Positions 18,727 through 28,455 are shown, counted from the first letter of the stretch. The stretch is DNA of 64,000 nt from Gammaproteobacteria bacterium (GCA_030147635.1 JASBUZ010000003.1:42753-106752); one strand, 5' to 3'. Numbers and translations: made by a program. Notes: generated from the letters alone by a model not told the origin.

Positions 18727-18975
18727 ATGAACAAGACTCCGCTTGCAGTAGCTGCTCTACTGACTAGTTTATCTATGGCAGCCTTCCTACCTGCAGCCTA
18801 TGCAGAAGACGGCATGAACTTAAATGGCACTGAAGTATCCACCGAACAAGGCTGTAAAAAATGTAAGTGCGATTGTGATCAGAGTTGTGATGACTGCTCA
18901 GGCTCTGTGGATGCTATGGCTGATAAAAAAGATAACGGCCAATGCTCTAAATGTGACAAATGCAATGATGACTAA
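18727..18975 (+). CDS. Small exported cysteine-rich protein
   Basis: An 82-residue protein with a clear Sec signal peptide (MNKTPLAVAALLTSLSMA, cleavage probably after AYA near residue 27). The mature part of about 55 residues holds nine cysteines in two dense clusters: CKKCKCDCDQSCDDC and, near the end, CSKCDKC, embedded in Asp and Lys. Such clusters suggest metal binding (metallothionein-like) or a redox-active periplasmic peptide. I do not recognise a named family. The start was placed at the ATG that begins the signal peptide; an in-frame ATG 45 bases upstream would add a charged extension. A hairpin separates it from ybeY. Confidence 0.75.
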   Translation: MNKTPLAVAALLTSLSMAAFLPAAYAEDGMNLNGTEVSTEQGCKKCKCDCDQSCDDCSGSVDAMADKKDNGQCSKCDKCNDD

Positions 18976-18983
18976 ACACAAAC

Positions 18984-19014
18984 TATCTGCTGCTTGACCG
19001 AAAAGCAGCAGATA
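18984..19014 (+). terminator. 12-bp hairpin after the cysteine-rich gene, possible terminator without T-run
   Basis: A perfect 12-bp stem (18984-18995 with 19003-19014, TCTGCTGCTT/AAGCAGCAGA core) and a 7-base loop, eight bases after the stop codon at 18975 and 17 bases before the ybeY start. There is no T-tract, so it may be an mRNA-stabilising or processing structure instead. Confidence 0.45.
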
Positions 19015-19031
19015 CTATGAAGTAAAGAATT

Positions 19032-19505
19032 ATGATACAACTTGATATTCAAAACGCCTGTAAAACCACCATTCCAATTTCAGACACACAAATATCCGAG
19101 TGGGTCCACACAGCTCTCAAGCCGCATCTAGAGAAAGCCGAATTGACTGTCCGTCTAGTTGAATCAGATGAAATAACACAGCTTAATCATGCCTATCGCA
19201 AGCAAAATAAAGCGACTAACGTGCTTGCATTCCCATCAAACTTGCCTGATGATTTACCTTTGGAGTACCCTTTTTTAGGAGACGTTGTTGTGTGTCCGGC
19301 TGTTCTTAAAGAGGAAAGTGTTACCCTTGAAACGCCTCTTATCTCTCATTGGGCGCACATTATCATTCATGGTGTTTTACATCTGCTAGGCTATGATCAT
19401 ATTGAAGAAGCCGATGCAAAAGTAATGCAATCATTTGAAGTTGAAGCACTTGCAGCACTTGGATTCGATAACCCTTATTCGCTAGAGGATAGTTTGCTTG
19501 GCTAA
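19032..19505 (+). CDS. ybeY: Endoribonuclease YbeY (rRNA maturation)
   Basis: A 157-residue metalloprotein with the family zinc signature HGVLHLLGYDH (H-x3-H-x5-H, about 116-126). YbeY acts in 16S rRNA 3'-end maturation and ribosome quality control. It is the first gene of a six-gene plus-strand run, overlapping the CorC-like gene by eight bases. The pairing with a CBS-domain CorC/YbeX gene is the normal gammaproteobacterial order. Confidence 0.94.
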   Translation: MIQLDIQNACKTTIPISDTQISEWVHTALKPHLEKAELTVRLVESDEITQLNHAYRKQNKATNVLAFPSNLPDDLPLEYPFLGDVVVCPAVLKEESVTLETPLISHWAHIIIHGVLHLLGYDHIEEADAKVMQSFEVEALAALGFDNPYSLEDSLLG

Positions 19506-20340
19506 AAACAGTGAGAAAAAACCTTGGCTCGACCGGTTAAAACGTTTGATTCAAGACGAGCCCCAAAATCAAAATGACTTACTCCACTTACTTCGTGATG
19601 CACAAAATCGCGCCTTAATTGACTCAGAAACGCTGAGCATGATTGAAGGGGTCATTTTGTTCTCCAAAATGCGGGTCAGGGACATCATGCTTCCTAAAAA
19701 GCAAATGGTTTGTATTCCTGAAGCTGCAACCCTGGATGAAGTGATTCACCTGGTCACAGAATCCGGACACTCGCGCTTTCCTGTGCTGGGCAACACACCA
19801 GATGAGGTCATTGGCACCTTACATGCTAAAGACTTATTACGCTTTCAAGGCCCAAGCCCTTTAGCTTTTGATTTAACAGATATCATCAGACAAGCAACCG
19901 TTGTTCCTGAGAGTAAGCGCCTTGACGTTCTACTCAGTGATTTTCGCATTAACCGGAATCATATGGCCATTGTGGTCGATGAATATGGTACGGTTTCGGG
20001 CTTTGTAACCCTTGAAGACGTCATTGAGCAAATCATCGGTGACATTGCTGATGAATTTGATATTGATGAAGAAGCACATATTAAAGCGCATGGAAATGCG
20101 CATTACATTGTTAAAGCGGCCACGCCAATTGACGAGTTCAACCAAAGCTTAAATGCTGAGCTCAGCGATGAAACTTACGACACGATTGGCGGTATTGTCA
20201 TGGCGCAGTTCGGACACCTGCCAAACCGCGGCGAGCAAATCACAATAGAAGGATTTCAATTCATTATTATTAATGCTGATGCACGACACATCAAACTACT
20301 CGAATGCATCGATAAACGCATGGAGAATCTAGCTGTATGA
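19498..20340 (+). CDS. corC: CBS-domain CorC/YbeX family protein
   Basis: A 280-residue soluble protein with two CBS domains (VRDIMLPKKQMVCIPE near 60, and VVPESKRLDVLLSDFRINRNHMAIVVDEYGTVSGFVTLED near 135-175 in two halves) and a C-terminal CorC_HlyC domain (YDTIGGIVMAQFGHLPNRGE). The family is linked to magnesium/cobalt efflux and, next to ybeY, to ribosome homeostasis. The start is TTG at 19498, eight bases after a GAGGA element inside the ybeY end. It overlaps the downstream regulator by four bases. Confidence 0.9.
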   Translation: MAKNSEKKPWLDRLKRLIQDEPQNQNDLLHLLRDAQNRALIDSETLSMIEGVILFSKMRVRDIMLPKKQMVCIPEAATLDEVIHLVTESGHSRFPVLGNTPDEVIGTLHAKDLLRFQGPSPLAFDLTDIIRQATVVPESKRLDVLLSDFRINRNHMAIVVDEYGTVSGFVTLEDVIEQIIGDIADEFDIDEEAHIKAHGNAHYIVKAATPIDEFNQSLNAELSDETYDTIGGIVMAQFGHLPNRGEQITIEGFQFIIINADARHIKLLECIDKRMENLAV

Positions 20341-21038
20341 CCGGAAAAATTCTTCTGATTGATAACGACAGAGAACTCACAAAACAGCTATCAAGCTTCT
20401 TATCTTTAGAAGGCTTTGAAGCTTCAATCTCAGAAGACGGCGAAAGCGGCTTAAAACTCGCCTTAAATCAAAATTTTGACCTCATCATTCTTGAAGTCCT
20501 GTTACCAAATACCAACGGTTTTGAGCTGGTACAAACACTCCGAAAGCATAAACAAACACCCGTTTTGTGCTTAAGTGCACTGGAGACAGAAATTGACCGA
20601 CTAGTCGGGCTTGAGATTGGTGCAGATGACTACTTAAGCAAGCCTTGCGATCCGCATGAGCTCCTGGCAAGACTGCGCGCCATTTTACGCCGAACCCAAA
20701 ACGGCCACCACAATACCCCACCACAGCTTCAATTTGGCGATATCATCGTAGACTGCGCACAGCATCAAGCGAGCCTAAAAGGCGAGCCATTGGAGGTCAC
20801 AAACACTGAGTTCAAAATTCTTGAAATTTTACTTAAATCTCCGGGACAAGCATTCTCGAAAGAAGAGCTCACTGAGTATGCACTCGGTCGCAAGTTTACT
20901 GCGTATGACAGAAGCATCGATGTGCACATTAGCAATTTACGCCAGAAACTTGGCAATAATCCCTGTAATGAACCTTGGATTAAAACCGTCCGAGGCTTTG
21001 GCTACCTCTTTAATCTGTTAGAAGAAAAAGTATCATGA
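20337..21038 (+). CDS. OmpR/CpxR-type response regulator with degenerate receiver
   Basis: A 233-residue regulator with an N-terminal receiver and a C-terminal winged-helix DNA-binding domain (about 135-228, ending [11 protein letters not shown]). The receiver is atypical. The phospho-acceptor position, normally Asp in a LDVMLP-type motif, is Glu53 (IILEVLLP, codon GAA), and the acidic pocket reads IDND with Asn10 where a second Asp is usual. Ser80 and Lys102 are kept. It may therefore act independently of phosphorylation; Glu can mimic the active state. No sensor kinase gene is adjacent; it is locked by four-base overlaps between corC and queC. Confidence 0.88.
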   Translation: MTGKILLIDNDRELTKQLSSFLSLEGFEASISEDGESGLKLALNQNFDLIILEVLLPNTNGFELVQTLRKHKQTPVLCLSALETEIDRLVGLEIGADDYLSKPCDPHELLARLRAILRRTQNGHHNTPPQLQFGDIIVDCAQHQASLKGEPLEVTNTEFKILEILLKSPGQAFSKEELTEYALGRKFTAYDRSIDVHISNLRQKLGNNPCNEPWIKTVRGFGYLFNLLEEKVS

Positions 21039-21724
21039 CCCAACCCCAAGAAAAAGCCGTCATCTTATTTTCAGGCGGACTCGACTCAACCACCTGTCTC
21101 GCCCTCGCAAAATCTAAAGGCTATTTGTGCCACGCCTTAAGTTTTGACTATGGACAGCGCCATAGCACTGAGCTTGAAACAGCTTCTCGCTTGGCTGAGT
21201 CTATGGGAGTCACTCATCATATTATGCCGCTACCGACACTGAGCAAAATTGGAGGCTCCGCTTTAACCGATCATCAAATTGATATACCAGGCTATACCGG
21301 AACCAATGACATCCCTGTCACGTATGTACCTGCAAGGAATACCATTTTCCTCTCTTTTGCACTGGCACTTGCCGAAGTACTGGGTGCTCAAACAATTTTT
21401 ATTGGTGCAAGTAGTATTGATTACTCACATTATCCAGACTGTAGGCCTGAGTACTTTGAAGCCTTTCAAACACTGGCAAATCTCGCTACAAAAGCAGGCG
21501 TAGAAGATGCGTCTATTGTTATCAAAGCGCCGCTACTGCACTTAAGTAAAGCCGAAACTATCCGACTGGGGCACTCACTTGGTATAAACTACGAAAACAC
21601 TGTGTCATGTTATCAGGCTAACTCAAATGGAGAGGCTTGTGGACACTGCGACAGCTGCATGCTACGCAAAAAAGGCTTCAAAGAGGCTAATTTACCCGAT
21701 GAAACACGTTATATTAACACATAA
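21035..21724 (+). CDS. queC: 7-cyano-7-deazaguanine synthase QueC
   Basis: A 229-residue enzyme that converts 7-carboxy-7-deazaguanine to preQ0 in queuosine biosynthesis. It has the PP-loop [11 protein letters not shown] at residues 12-22 and the C-terminal zinc cysteines ([17 protein letters not shown], in the last 30 residues). The length is normal. The start overlaps the response regulator stop by four bases (ATGA). Confidence 0.95.
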   Translation: MTQPQEKAVILFSGGLDSTTCLALAKSKGYLCHALSFDYGQRHSTELETASRLAESMGVTHHIMPLPTLSKIGGSALTDHQIDIPGYTGTNDIPVTYVPARNTIFLSFALALAEVLGAQTIFIGASSIDYSHYPDCRPEYFEAFQTLANLATKAGVEDASIVIKAPLLHLSKAETIRLGHSLGINYENTVSCYQANSNGEACGHCDSCMLRKKGFKEANLPDETRYINT

Positions 21725-21739
21725 GAGAACACGACAATT

Positions 21740-22246
21740 GTGAATCCAGAAATTCTACGATGGCTGACTCATCAAGGCTCCATTACAAATAAACTAAAAT
21801 TACTCACCCATGATGTAAGGATTGAGGTTCTAGAAAATACTTGGGAAACAGCTGATAACTGGGACCAGAAAAATCTCAGCCTTACTTCTTCTAGCGAAGT
21901 ACTTCACCGCAATATTGTGATGTGGGCAGAAGATACGCCGTGCTGGTATGCACGTACTATTCTACCCGAAACAGCCTATCAATCAGAACAAGCACTATTC
22001 GATCGCTTAAAACATCAAGCGCTTGGTGAGCTTATCCATAACCACCCAGACATTAAACGCACTAAAATACACCCTTATACAATAACCCCGGATATGCCTG
22101 AGTTTGAATTTCTCAAAGCTGCTTTACAGCAAAATACACCAGAAACAAACTTGTGGGGACGTATTTCAACCTTTACCATACGAAACCAGTTTGATTTTTA
22201 TTTACTAGAAATTTTTCTACCAGGAGTTTTAAAGTACTGCCTATGA
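21740..22246 (+). CDS. ubiC: Chorismate lyase UbiC
   Basis: A 168-residue protein with the UbiC pattern WYARTILPETAYQ and a preceding NIVMWAEDTPCW. It releases pyruvate from chorismate to give 4-hydroxybenzoate, the first committed step of ubiquinone synthesis. The start codon is GTG at 21740. It overlaps ubiA by four bases, so the first two enzymes of the pathway are translationally coupled. Confidence 0.88.
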   Translation: MNPEILRWLTHQGSITNKLKLLTHDVRIEVLENTWETADNWDQKNLSLTSSSEVLHRNIVMWAEDTPCWYARTILPETAYQSEQALFDRLKHQALGELIHNHPDIKRTKIHPYTITPDMPEFEFLKAALQQNTPETNLWGRISTFTIRNQFDFYLLEIFLPGVLKYCL

Positions 22247-23079
22247 ACCTCACGCCTTACTTAAAACTGATGCGCCTCAATAAACCGATTGGGACCCTAC
22301 TACTCTGGTTCCCAACCGCCTGGGCGCTTTGGATTGCAGGACATGGCAAGCCGCCAGCGCTCTTAGTGTTTTATTTTTTTCTAGGTACCTTTATTATGCG
22401 TGCTGCTGGCTGTATTTTAAATGACATTGCCGACCGGCATGTCGACCCACAGGTCGAGCGCACCAAAAATCGCCCGCTTGCCGCACAGCAAATTAGCCTG
22501 CAATCCGCGCTGGCTTTGCTGTTCACCCTACTTCTTGCTGCCTTTTTTATTCTAACAAGACTACCTCTTGCTTGCTTTAACTACGCCCTGATAAGTGTTG
22601 CCGTAACAGCAATTTATCCCTTTTGTAAGCGCTTTTTTCAAGCGCCACAACTTATCCTCGGCATTGCCTTTTCCATGGGTATACCTATGGCTTACAGCGC
22701 ACAGCATACGCCTTTAGGAGTCAGTAGCCTGTTACTTTTTTTGCTGAATTTTTGCTGGATTATTGCTTATGACACTATTTATGCGATGGCCGACAGAAAA
22801 GATGACTTAGAAATTGGGGTTAAATCCACCGCGATTTTGTTTGCCCCTCAAGATAAAAACATCGTTGGCTTATTTCAGATAGCAACCCAAGTTATTTGGC
22901 TAATAGTCGCATCAGTCCTTCAGTTGAATCTGCTTTTTTATGGCGTATGGGCTGCTGGATGGATTTTGTTCCTCCAGCAGCAAATTGTGATTCGAGGGCG
23001 TGCCCCCGACTACTTTAAAACATTTTCCAGTAATGGCTTCTATGGGTTTATTTTTTGGGTTGCCCTAATGTTTCAATAA
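22243..23079 (+). CDS. ubiA: 4-hydroxybenzoate octaprenyltransferase UbiA
   Basis: A 278-residue polytopic membrane prenyltransferase with both Asp-rich motifs: NDIADRHVDPQVERTKNRPL (about 65-84) and YDTIYAMADRKDDLEIGVKS (about 180-199). It attaches the polyprenyl chain to 4-hydroxybenzoate made by UbiC, encoded just upstream. The last 32 bases overlap the 3' end of the convergent nucleoside phosphorylase gene. Confidence 0.95.
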   Translation: MNLTPYLKLMRLNKPIGTLLLWFPTAWALWIAGHGKPPALLVFYFFLGTFIMRAAGCILNDIADRHVDPQVERTKNRPLAAQQISLQSALALLFTLLLAAFFILTRLPLACFNYALISVAVTAIYPFCKRFFQAPQLILGIAFSMGIPMAYSAQHTPLGVSSLLLFLLNFCWIIAYDTIYAMADRKDDLEIGVKSTAILFAPQDKNIVGLFQIATQVIWLIVASVLQLNLLFYGVWAAGWILFLQQQIVIRGRAPDYFKTFSSNGFYGFIFWVALMFQ

Positions 23080-23884
23080 ACTGCTTCAAAAGCACACACA
23101 CTTTGTCACTAGACTGAGCTGCCATTTCTACAACCGCTTTGTGAGAGTGGCTGATGCTTGCAAGTCCGGTTGCAAAATTGGTAATCATAGCAATCACCGC
23201 TACTTTCATCCCGCAATGCGTTGCAACTAAAACCTCAGGCACCGTCGACATGCCAACGGCATCAGCACCCAGCAAACGAAGCGCTTTAATTTCAGCTGCT
23301 GTTTCATAGTTTGGTCCTGTGACTGCCGCGTATACCCCTTCAGGTAGTACCAACCCTATACCCTCAGCTAAATGAATCAATGTTTCTCGTGTTTCGCGAT
23401 CATACACATCATCGAGCGGGAAAAAACGCGCACCAAACTCATCATCGTTAGGCCCAATCAAAGGGTTAGTGCCTTGCAGGTTAATATGGTCCTTAATCAG
23501 CATCAGTTGGCCAGGCCCAACAGTTTCACATAGCGAGCCTGAGGCACTAATGGCAAAAAAGTACTCGCAACCCAAGCGCTTTAAAGTACGTACGTAAGTT
23601 TTGACCACATCGTGACTTGCACCTTCATACAAATGCATACGCCCTTTCAGACAGACCACACCGACGCCAAACAGCTCGCCTACTACCATCACACCTTGAT
23701 GACCATCGACTGTCACCGATGGAAAGCCAGGTAAGTCAGCATAAGAAATACGGGTTGCGTTCTCTAAGCGATCGGCAAATTCACCGAGGCCTGAGCCCAA
23801 TACAATCCCAATACGTGGTTGAATGTTAGGAACCCGCCTACGGATACTGGCAGCCAGTTCATCAGGCCCTGAAGGATTCGTCAT
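23048..23884 (-). CDS. punA: Purine nucleoside phosphorylase (class I, trimeric type)
   Basis: A 278-residue enzyme with the phosphate-binding IGIVLGSGLGEF, the GHQGVMVVGEL segment, GPNYETAAEIKALRLLGADA and the specificity Asn in ITNFATG. It cleaves inosine and guanosine to base plus ribose 1-phosphate (salvage). I start at 23884, where AAGGAG stands eight bases upstream; an ATG at 23929 would add 15 residues without a good ribosome binding site. Confidence 0.9.
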   Translation of the reverse strand: MTNPSGPDELAASIRRRVPNIQPRIGIVLGSGLGEFADRLENATRISYADLPGFPSVTVDGHQGVMVVGELFGVGVVCLKGRMHLYEGASHDVVKTYVRTLKRLGCEYFFAISASGSLCETVGPGQLMLIKDHINLQGTNPLIGPNDDEFGARFFPLDDVYDRETRETLIHLAEGIGLVLPEGVYAAVTGPNYETAAEIKALRLLGADAVGMSTVPEVLVATHCGMKVAVIAMITNFATGLASISHSHKAVVEMAAQSSDKVCVLLKQFIETLGQPKK

Positions 23885-24000
23885 TATCTTAACTCCTTGT
23901 CCGTTCTCAAGAATGGTAAAACCATGCATTCAAATTATCGCGGAGTATACCGCAATCTGCTACGATACTCCAAAGTATTTACATAGCCAATGAGGTTTCT

Positions 24001-25029
24001 ATGTCTGTCATCGTCGATTTGAAAGGCCACACTATCCTGCCAGAAGAGCGTGAGTTGCTCACACACCCCAATACCTCAGGCTTAATTATTTTTGCTCGAA
24101 ATATAAAAGATAGAGCGCAGCTCCAAGCGCTCACCAAAGAAATTCATAAGATTAATCCAAATCTGATTTTATTTGCCGATCATGAGGGTGGCTATGTTCA
24201 ACGCGTACAACGCCATGGCTTCTACCCGCTGCCAGCAGCTTACACTTTTGGTGAGCTCTACGACGTAAACCAAGATGTCGGCCTTCAATATGCAAAAAAA
24301 ATAGGTCACCGTATGGCCTCGGAGCTACGTGCATGCGGTATCCACATAGGCCTCACGCCAGTACTAGATATACACGGCCCAAACCCTATCATTGGTGGCT
24401 TATATCGCGCCTTCCATAAAAATCCAGAGGTTGTCACAGCACTTGCCAATGCCTTTATTGAAGGCATGCATGAGGCGGGTATGCCATCAGTCGGTAAGCA
24501 CTTTCCAGGACATGGTTTTTGCGCCACAGACTCACATATTAGCTTTCCTACCGATGAGCGCTCACTGGAGGAATTAACTGCCTGTGATTTAAAACCTTTT
24601 AAAGCATTAAGCACCAGCAGTGTGCTCGATGGCATCATGCCTGCTCATGTCACCTACCCTGCAATAGATGCAAAACACGCGGCGGGCTACTCTAAGAAAT
24701 GGCTACGCGAAATTCTACGAGGTGAAATTGGCTTTCAAGGCTTAGTCATCAGTGATTGTTTAGGCATGACAGGGGCTGATATTGGTGACTTACTCACTCG
24801 AGGCACGCAAGCACTCGAAGCAGGCTGTCAATTACTCATTGCTGCAAACCAAGAGCGTCCGGTGCTGAAAGCATTTTTGGATGAATTACCTACAACATAT
24901 AGCGATGAGAACCGAAGTACTATCAATACGTTTAGAGAAAAAATACACCCTATTACAGAAATAGAAACCTCTGACCCTATACCTGAAATAATCAAGAAAA
25001 ATACATTAAATCCAACACAAACAATCTAA
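24001..25029 (+). CDS. nagZ: Beta-N-acetylhexosaminidase NagZ (GH3)
   Basis: A 342-residue GH3 enzyme with DHEGGYVQRVQ (about 61-71), the KHFPGHGFCATDSH loop that carries the acid/base His-Asp pair, and the nucleophile segment VISDCLGMTGA near 250. NagZ removes GlcNAc from muropeptides during cell-wall recycling in the cytoplasm. A GAGG lies six bases before the ATG. It converges on murE with a four-base overlap. Confidence 0.92.
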   Translation: MSVIVDLKGHTILPEERELLTHPNTSGLIIFARNIKDRAQLQALTKEIHKINPNLILFADHEGGYVQRVQRHGFYPLPAAYTFGELYDVNQDVGLQYAKKIGHRMASELRACGIHIGLTPVLDIHGPNPIIGGLYRAFHKNPEVVTALANAFIEGMHEAGMPSVGKHFPGHGFCATDSHISFPTDERSLEELTACDLKPFKALSTSSVLDGIMPAHVTYPAIDAKHAAGYSKKWLREILRGEIGFQGLVISDCLGMTGADIGDLLTRGTQALEAGCQLLIAANQERPVLKAFLDELPTTYSDENRSTINTFREKIHPITEIETSDPIPEIIKKNTLNPTQTI

Positions 25030-26447
25030 CTTTCCATCAACTCACGTACCACGCGAGCATCGGAAAAGGCAAAGCGTTCATGACCTATTTCTTGGTAGGT
25101 TTCATGTCCTTTGCCTGCAATTAAAATAATATCTTTATCACCTGCAAGCTCGAGCGCTTTTTGAATTGCTTCGCGTCTATCTTCGATTTTGAGTGTTTCA
25201 ATCTCTGTTTCAAAGCCTTCGGCGATTTCTTTTAAGATTTGATAAGGATTTTCTGTGCGAGGATTATCATTGGTTAGAATCACAGTGTCGGCATATTTCT
25301 CGGCAACCTTTGCCATTAAGGGGCGCTTAGCTTTATCTCTATCACCACCACAACCAAATACTGCAATCAATTTGTTGTGCTCTAGCTCTTTCAGCGTTTC
25401 GAGCGCTTTCTCCAGCGCATCTGGTGTATGTGCATAGTCCACCAACACAACCGGTGAAGAAGCTACTTGCTCCATACGCCCGGGAGACGCAGAGAGCTTT
25501 GGCATCACCGCTGAGATATCAGACAATGCATAGCCATCTGCTATCAGACTCGCAATCACAGCAAGGCTGTTATAGACATTAAATCGGCCTAGCAGTTGTA
25601 TTGAGCACTTAAACCCCCCTTCGGGTGTTTTAACATCGAATAAACTACCGGTCATACGCAACTGGATATTATCAGCGGAGACGTCACAGGGATTATCTAA
25701 CCCATAGGTAATAATATGTGCATCAATAGGTACATTTTGACGCATCAACTCCACTTGCCCATCATCTTGGTTAAGAATCACAGATTTTAAGCTCGGATAT
25801 GCAAAGAGGCGCGACTTTGCCTCAGCATAAGCTTCAAATGTTTTATGATAATCCAGGTGCTCATGACTCAGGTTGGTATAAATCGCTTGCGTAAATGGCA
25901 CTTCACTCACGCGTCCCTCACACAAGCCATGCGACGAAACTTCCATCGACACTTGTCCAATCTCTTCTTCAACTAATTGATGCAAAAATTTCTGCACACA
26001 TAAGGCGTCGGGCGTTGTATTATTTAAAGGCTTAATCGTATCTAGTGGGCCAGCACCTAACGTCCCCATATAAGCCGTAGCATTATTCAACAAATCATGG
26101 GCTTGCGCCAATTGATAGGCAATGGTTGTTTTACCATTAGTGCCGGTAATCCCTGTAATATTAAGCTTCCCTTCAGGTACTGCATAAAATTCAGCTGCCA
26201 CACGACCAAGTTTCTTCGCAAGGCCTGGATAAGCAATAAAGGGCACACGTGTATCCATTGGTTTTTTAAACCCTTCAGGCTCATATACAATGGCTGCAGC
26301 GCCCGCTTGAATCGCATTTTCAATAAACTGCCTGCCATCCATAGCCTCCCCAGGATATGCCAGAAAGGCTTCGCCTGTTTTTATGTTTCGGCTATCGTTT
26401 TGAAGCCCAGTAATAGATAGTTTGTTCAGTTGTTTGAAAATATTCAC
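25026..26447 (-). CDS. murE: UDP-MurNAc-tripeptide synthetase MurE
   Basis: A 473-residue Mur ligase with ATP-binding GITGTNGKTT (about 99-108), VDYAHTPDAL, and the meso-diaminopimelate specificity motif DNPR (TNDNPRTENP). It adds meso-DAP to the peptidoglycan precursor. It overlaps ftsI by four bases. Normally murF and mraY would follow; here the next gene is the convergent nagZ, so the division/wall cluster ends at this point. Confidence 0.96.
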   Translation of the reverse strand: MNIFKQLNKLSITGLQNDSRNIKTGEAFLAYPGEAMDGRQFIENAIQAGAAAIVYEPEGFKKPMDTRVPFIAYPGLAKKLGRVAAEFYAVPEGKLNITGITGTNGKTTIAYQLAQAHDLLNNATAYMGTLGAGPLDTIKPLNNTTPDALCVQKFLHQLVEEEIGQVSMEVSSHGLCEGRVSEVPFTQAIYTNLSHEHLDYHKTFEAYAEAKSRLFAYPSLKSVILNQDDGQVELMRQNVPIDAHIITYGLDNPCDVSADNIQLRMTGSLFDVKTPEGGFKCSIQLLGRFNVYNSLAVIASLIADGYALSDISAVMPKLSASPGRMEQVASSPVVLVDYAHTPDALEKALETLKELEHNKLIAVFGCGGDRDKAKRPLMAKVAEKYADTVILTNDNPRTENPYQILKEIAEGFETEIETLKIEDRREAIQKALELAGDKDIILIAGKGHETYQEIGHERFAFSDARVVRELMES

Positions 26448-28120
26448 GCGCCTCGCACCTCGCTCGCTGCATCAGGCTCAATATCCAGAAGCCGTAAAGA
26501 AGCTTCCATGACTTTAGAAAATAAAGGCGCTGCAACCCGCCCACCATAAAATGAGCCTTTGGTTGGCTCATGAATCACGACCGCCACCACTAAGCGTGGA
26601 TTAGAGACAGGTGCCACTCCTGCAAAACTTGCAATATAGCGCTTCTCTTTGTAACCATTCGCACCTGCAATCCGTGAAGTACCTGTTTTACCTGCCACTC
26701 GATAACCTGGCACGGCTGCTCTCGTGCCAGTCCCACCTGGTTTCACTACCAGCTCCATCATAGCAAGCACCTGGTTCGCAATGGTTGGACTCACCACTTG
26801 CTTGCCAGGATTATCCTCTTCTGAATGTAATAAATGTACAGGCATCAGACGTCCTTCATTCGCAAAAATAGCATACATTTTTGCAAGCTGGAGTGTGGTA
26901 ATTGATAAGCCGTAGCCAAAACTCAAAGTCGCAAGCATAAAAGGGCCTGTTTCAGAAGGGCTTACAATCACCCCTTCACTCTCACCTGGATAGCCACTTG
27001 CGGTGCGACTACCCACCCCACAGCGCTTTAGAAAGTTAATTAACTGCTCCGGCGGACTTGCCAAGACCATTTTACTGACACCTACATTGCTGGAGTGCTG
27101 TAATACACCACTGACATCTAAAACACCATAATTCCCGACGTCTCGAATCGCATGACCTTCTAACATCATCCAGCTCGGGCGTGTATCAATTACAGTATCT
27201 GGTTTAAATAAACCACTCTCGAGTGCACTGGCAATACTAAAGGGCTTAGTCACAGAGCCCGGCTCAAAGGTGTCGGTAATTGCGCGGTTGCGATAAGCCG
27301 ATACCTCATAGCGACCACGAGCATTTGGGTTAAATGACGGCCAATTCACTATGCTAAGGACTTCTCCATCTTTTGCGTCCAGCACCACTACAGAGCCTGA
27401 CTTAGCACCAAACTCTTTCACTGTTTTCTCAAGCTCATGGTATGCAAAAAATTGAATGCGCCTATCAATGCTGAGTTGCAACCCTTGGCCAGGCCTAGGT
27501 TCTTGAATCACTCCAAGCTCATCAATGACTCGCCCCGTTCGGTCTTTAATCACTCGTCGCTTACCAGGCACCCCATCAAGCCAGTCATGGTATGCAAGCT
27601 CTAAACCTTCTATGCCATCATCGTCTATATTCGTAAATCCGAGCAACTGTGCAAGGCTCTCAGCATCTGGGTAATATCGCTTGAACTCTTGTTTAAAATT
27701 TACGCCTGGAATATTCAACGCTTCAATTTTTTGGGCTTGTGCCGGATTTAAGTGTCGCTTCAGATAAACAAAGCCACGTGCATCATTATCATTTACTCGC
27801 TTAGAAATACTTTTAGGTGGCATTTTGAGAATTTTGGCCAGGCGACTCAATTCAGACGGGGTTGGGTTAAATTTTTTAGGGTTCAACCAAACAGATTGAA
27901 CCGGTGTGCTGACGGCAATAGCAGCCCCTTGTCTATCGAAAATCATGCCCCGAAATGCAGGTGTATTCACCACGCGCACATGACGAGCGTCTCCCTGTCC
28001 CTGAAGAAAATTTCTGTCTAAAATCATGAGGGCGACCATACGCCAAACGAGTATGGATAAAAGAACCAAGAAAAAACAACTGATCGCTAAAAAGCGTTTC
28101 TGATGACTTGCACCTTTCAT
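26444..28120 (-). CDS. ftsI: Peptidoglycan transpeptidase FtsI (PBP3)
   Basis: A 558-residue class B penicillin-binding protein with a single N-terminal membrane anchor (FLAISCFFLVLLSILVW). The transpeptidase motifs are SVTK (in FEPGSVTKPFS), SSN (in LQHSSNVGVSKM) and KTG (in VAGKTGTSR). It crosslinks septal wall. It overlaps ftsL by four bases upstream and murE by four downstream. Confidence 0.96.
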   Translation of the reverse strand: MKGASHQKRFLAISCFFLVLLSILVWRMVALMILDRNFLQGQGDARHVRVVNTPAFRGMIFDRQGAAIAVSTPVQSVWLNPKKFNPTPSELSRLAKILKMPPKSISKRVNDNDARGFVYLKRHLNPAQAQKIEALNIPGVNFKQEFKRYYPDAESLAQLLGFTNIDDDGIEGLELAYHDWLDGVPGKRRVIKDRTGRVIDELGVIQEPRPGQGLQLSIDRRIQFFAYHELEKTVKEFGAKSGSVVVLDAKDGEVLSIVNWPSFNPNARGRYEVSAYRNRAITDTFEPGSVTKPFSIASALESGLFKPDTVIDTRPSWMMLEGHAIRDVGNYGVLDVSGVLQHSSNVGVSKMVLASPPEQLINFLKRCGVGSRTASGYPGESEGVIVSPSETGPFMLATLSFGYGLSITTLQLAKMYAIFANEGRLMPVHLLHSEEDNPGKQVVSPTIANQVLAMMELVVKPGGTGTRAAVPGYRVAGKTGTSRIAGANGYKEKRYIASFAGVAPVSNPRLVVAVVIHEPTKGSFYGGRVAAPLFSKVMEASLRLLDIEPDAASEVRGA

Positions 28121-28455
28121 TCAGCGCGTAAAACGAAAGTTTGATCGTGAGATGGAAAAACCATATGTAATTTTTCCTTAGCCAAGGTTTCAACCCGTGC
28201 CGGAGTTGCAAGGCTTGCCTGCTCAAGCAAAAGCTGTCCCCACTGCAGTTGTAAGCGATGCGTAGTTTGGTCTGCTGCTTGCATCTGGCTACAAGTCACA
28301 CGATGTAGGTTAATCACATAAACAACCGACAGTGCACTCATTAATACTGAAAAAAGTAACCCTGCTTGCAAAAGCACTAATTTCGAGAACTGGACTTTCA
28401 CCCACTGCCCTTGAAACAAGCTGCTTTGTTGAATCACCTTTGCCGCCGTGTTCAT
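28117..28455 (-). CDS. ftsL: Cell division protein FtsL
   Basis: A 112-residue bitopic protein. One membrane segment ([20 protein letters not shown], about 26-45) is followed by a periplasmic coiled-coil region. FtsL has little sequence conservation; the call rests on size, topology and its place between rsmH and ftsI with four-base overlaps on both sides. It scaffolds the FtsB/FtsQ/FtsI divisome complex. Confidence 0.88.
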   Translation of the reverse strand: MNTAAKVIQQSSLFQGQWVKVQFSKLVLLQAGLLFSVLMSALSVVYVINLHRVTCSQMQAADQTTHRLQLQWGQLLLEQASLATPARVETLAKEKLHMVFPSHDQTFVLRAE

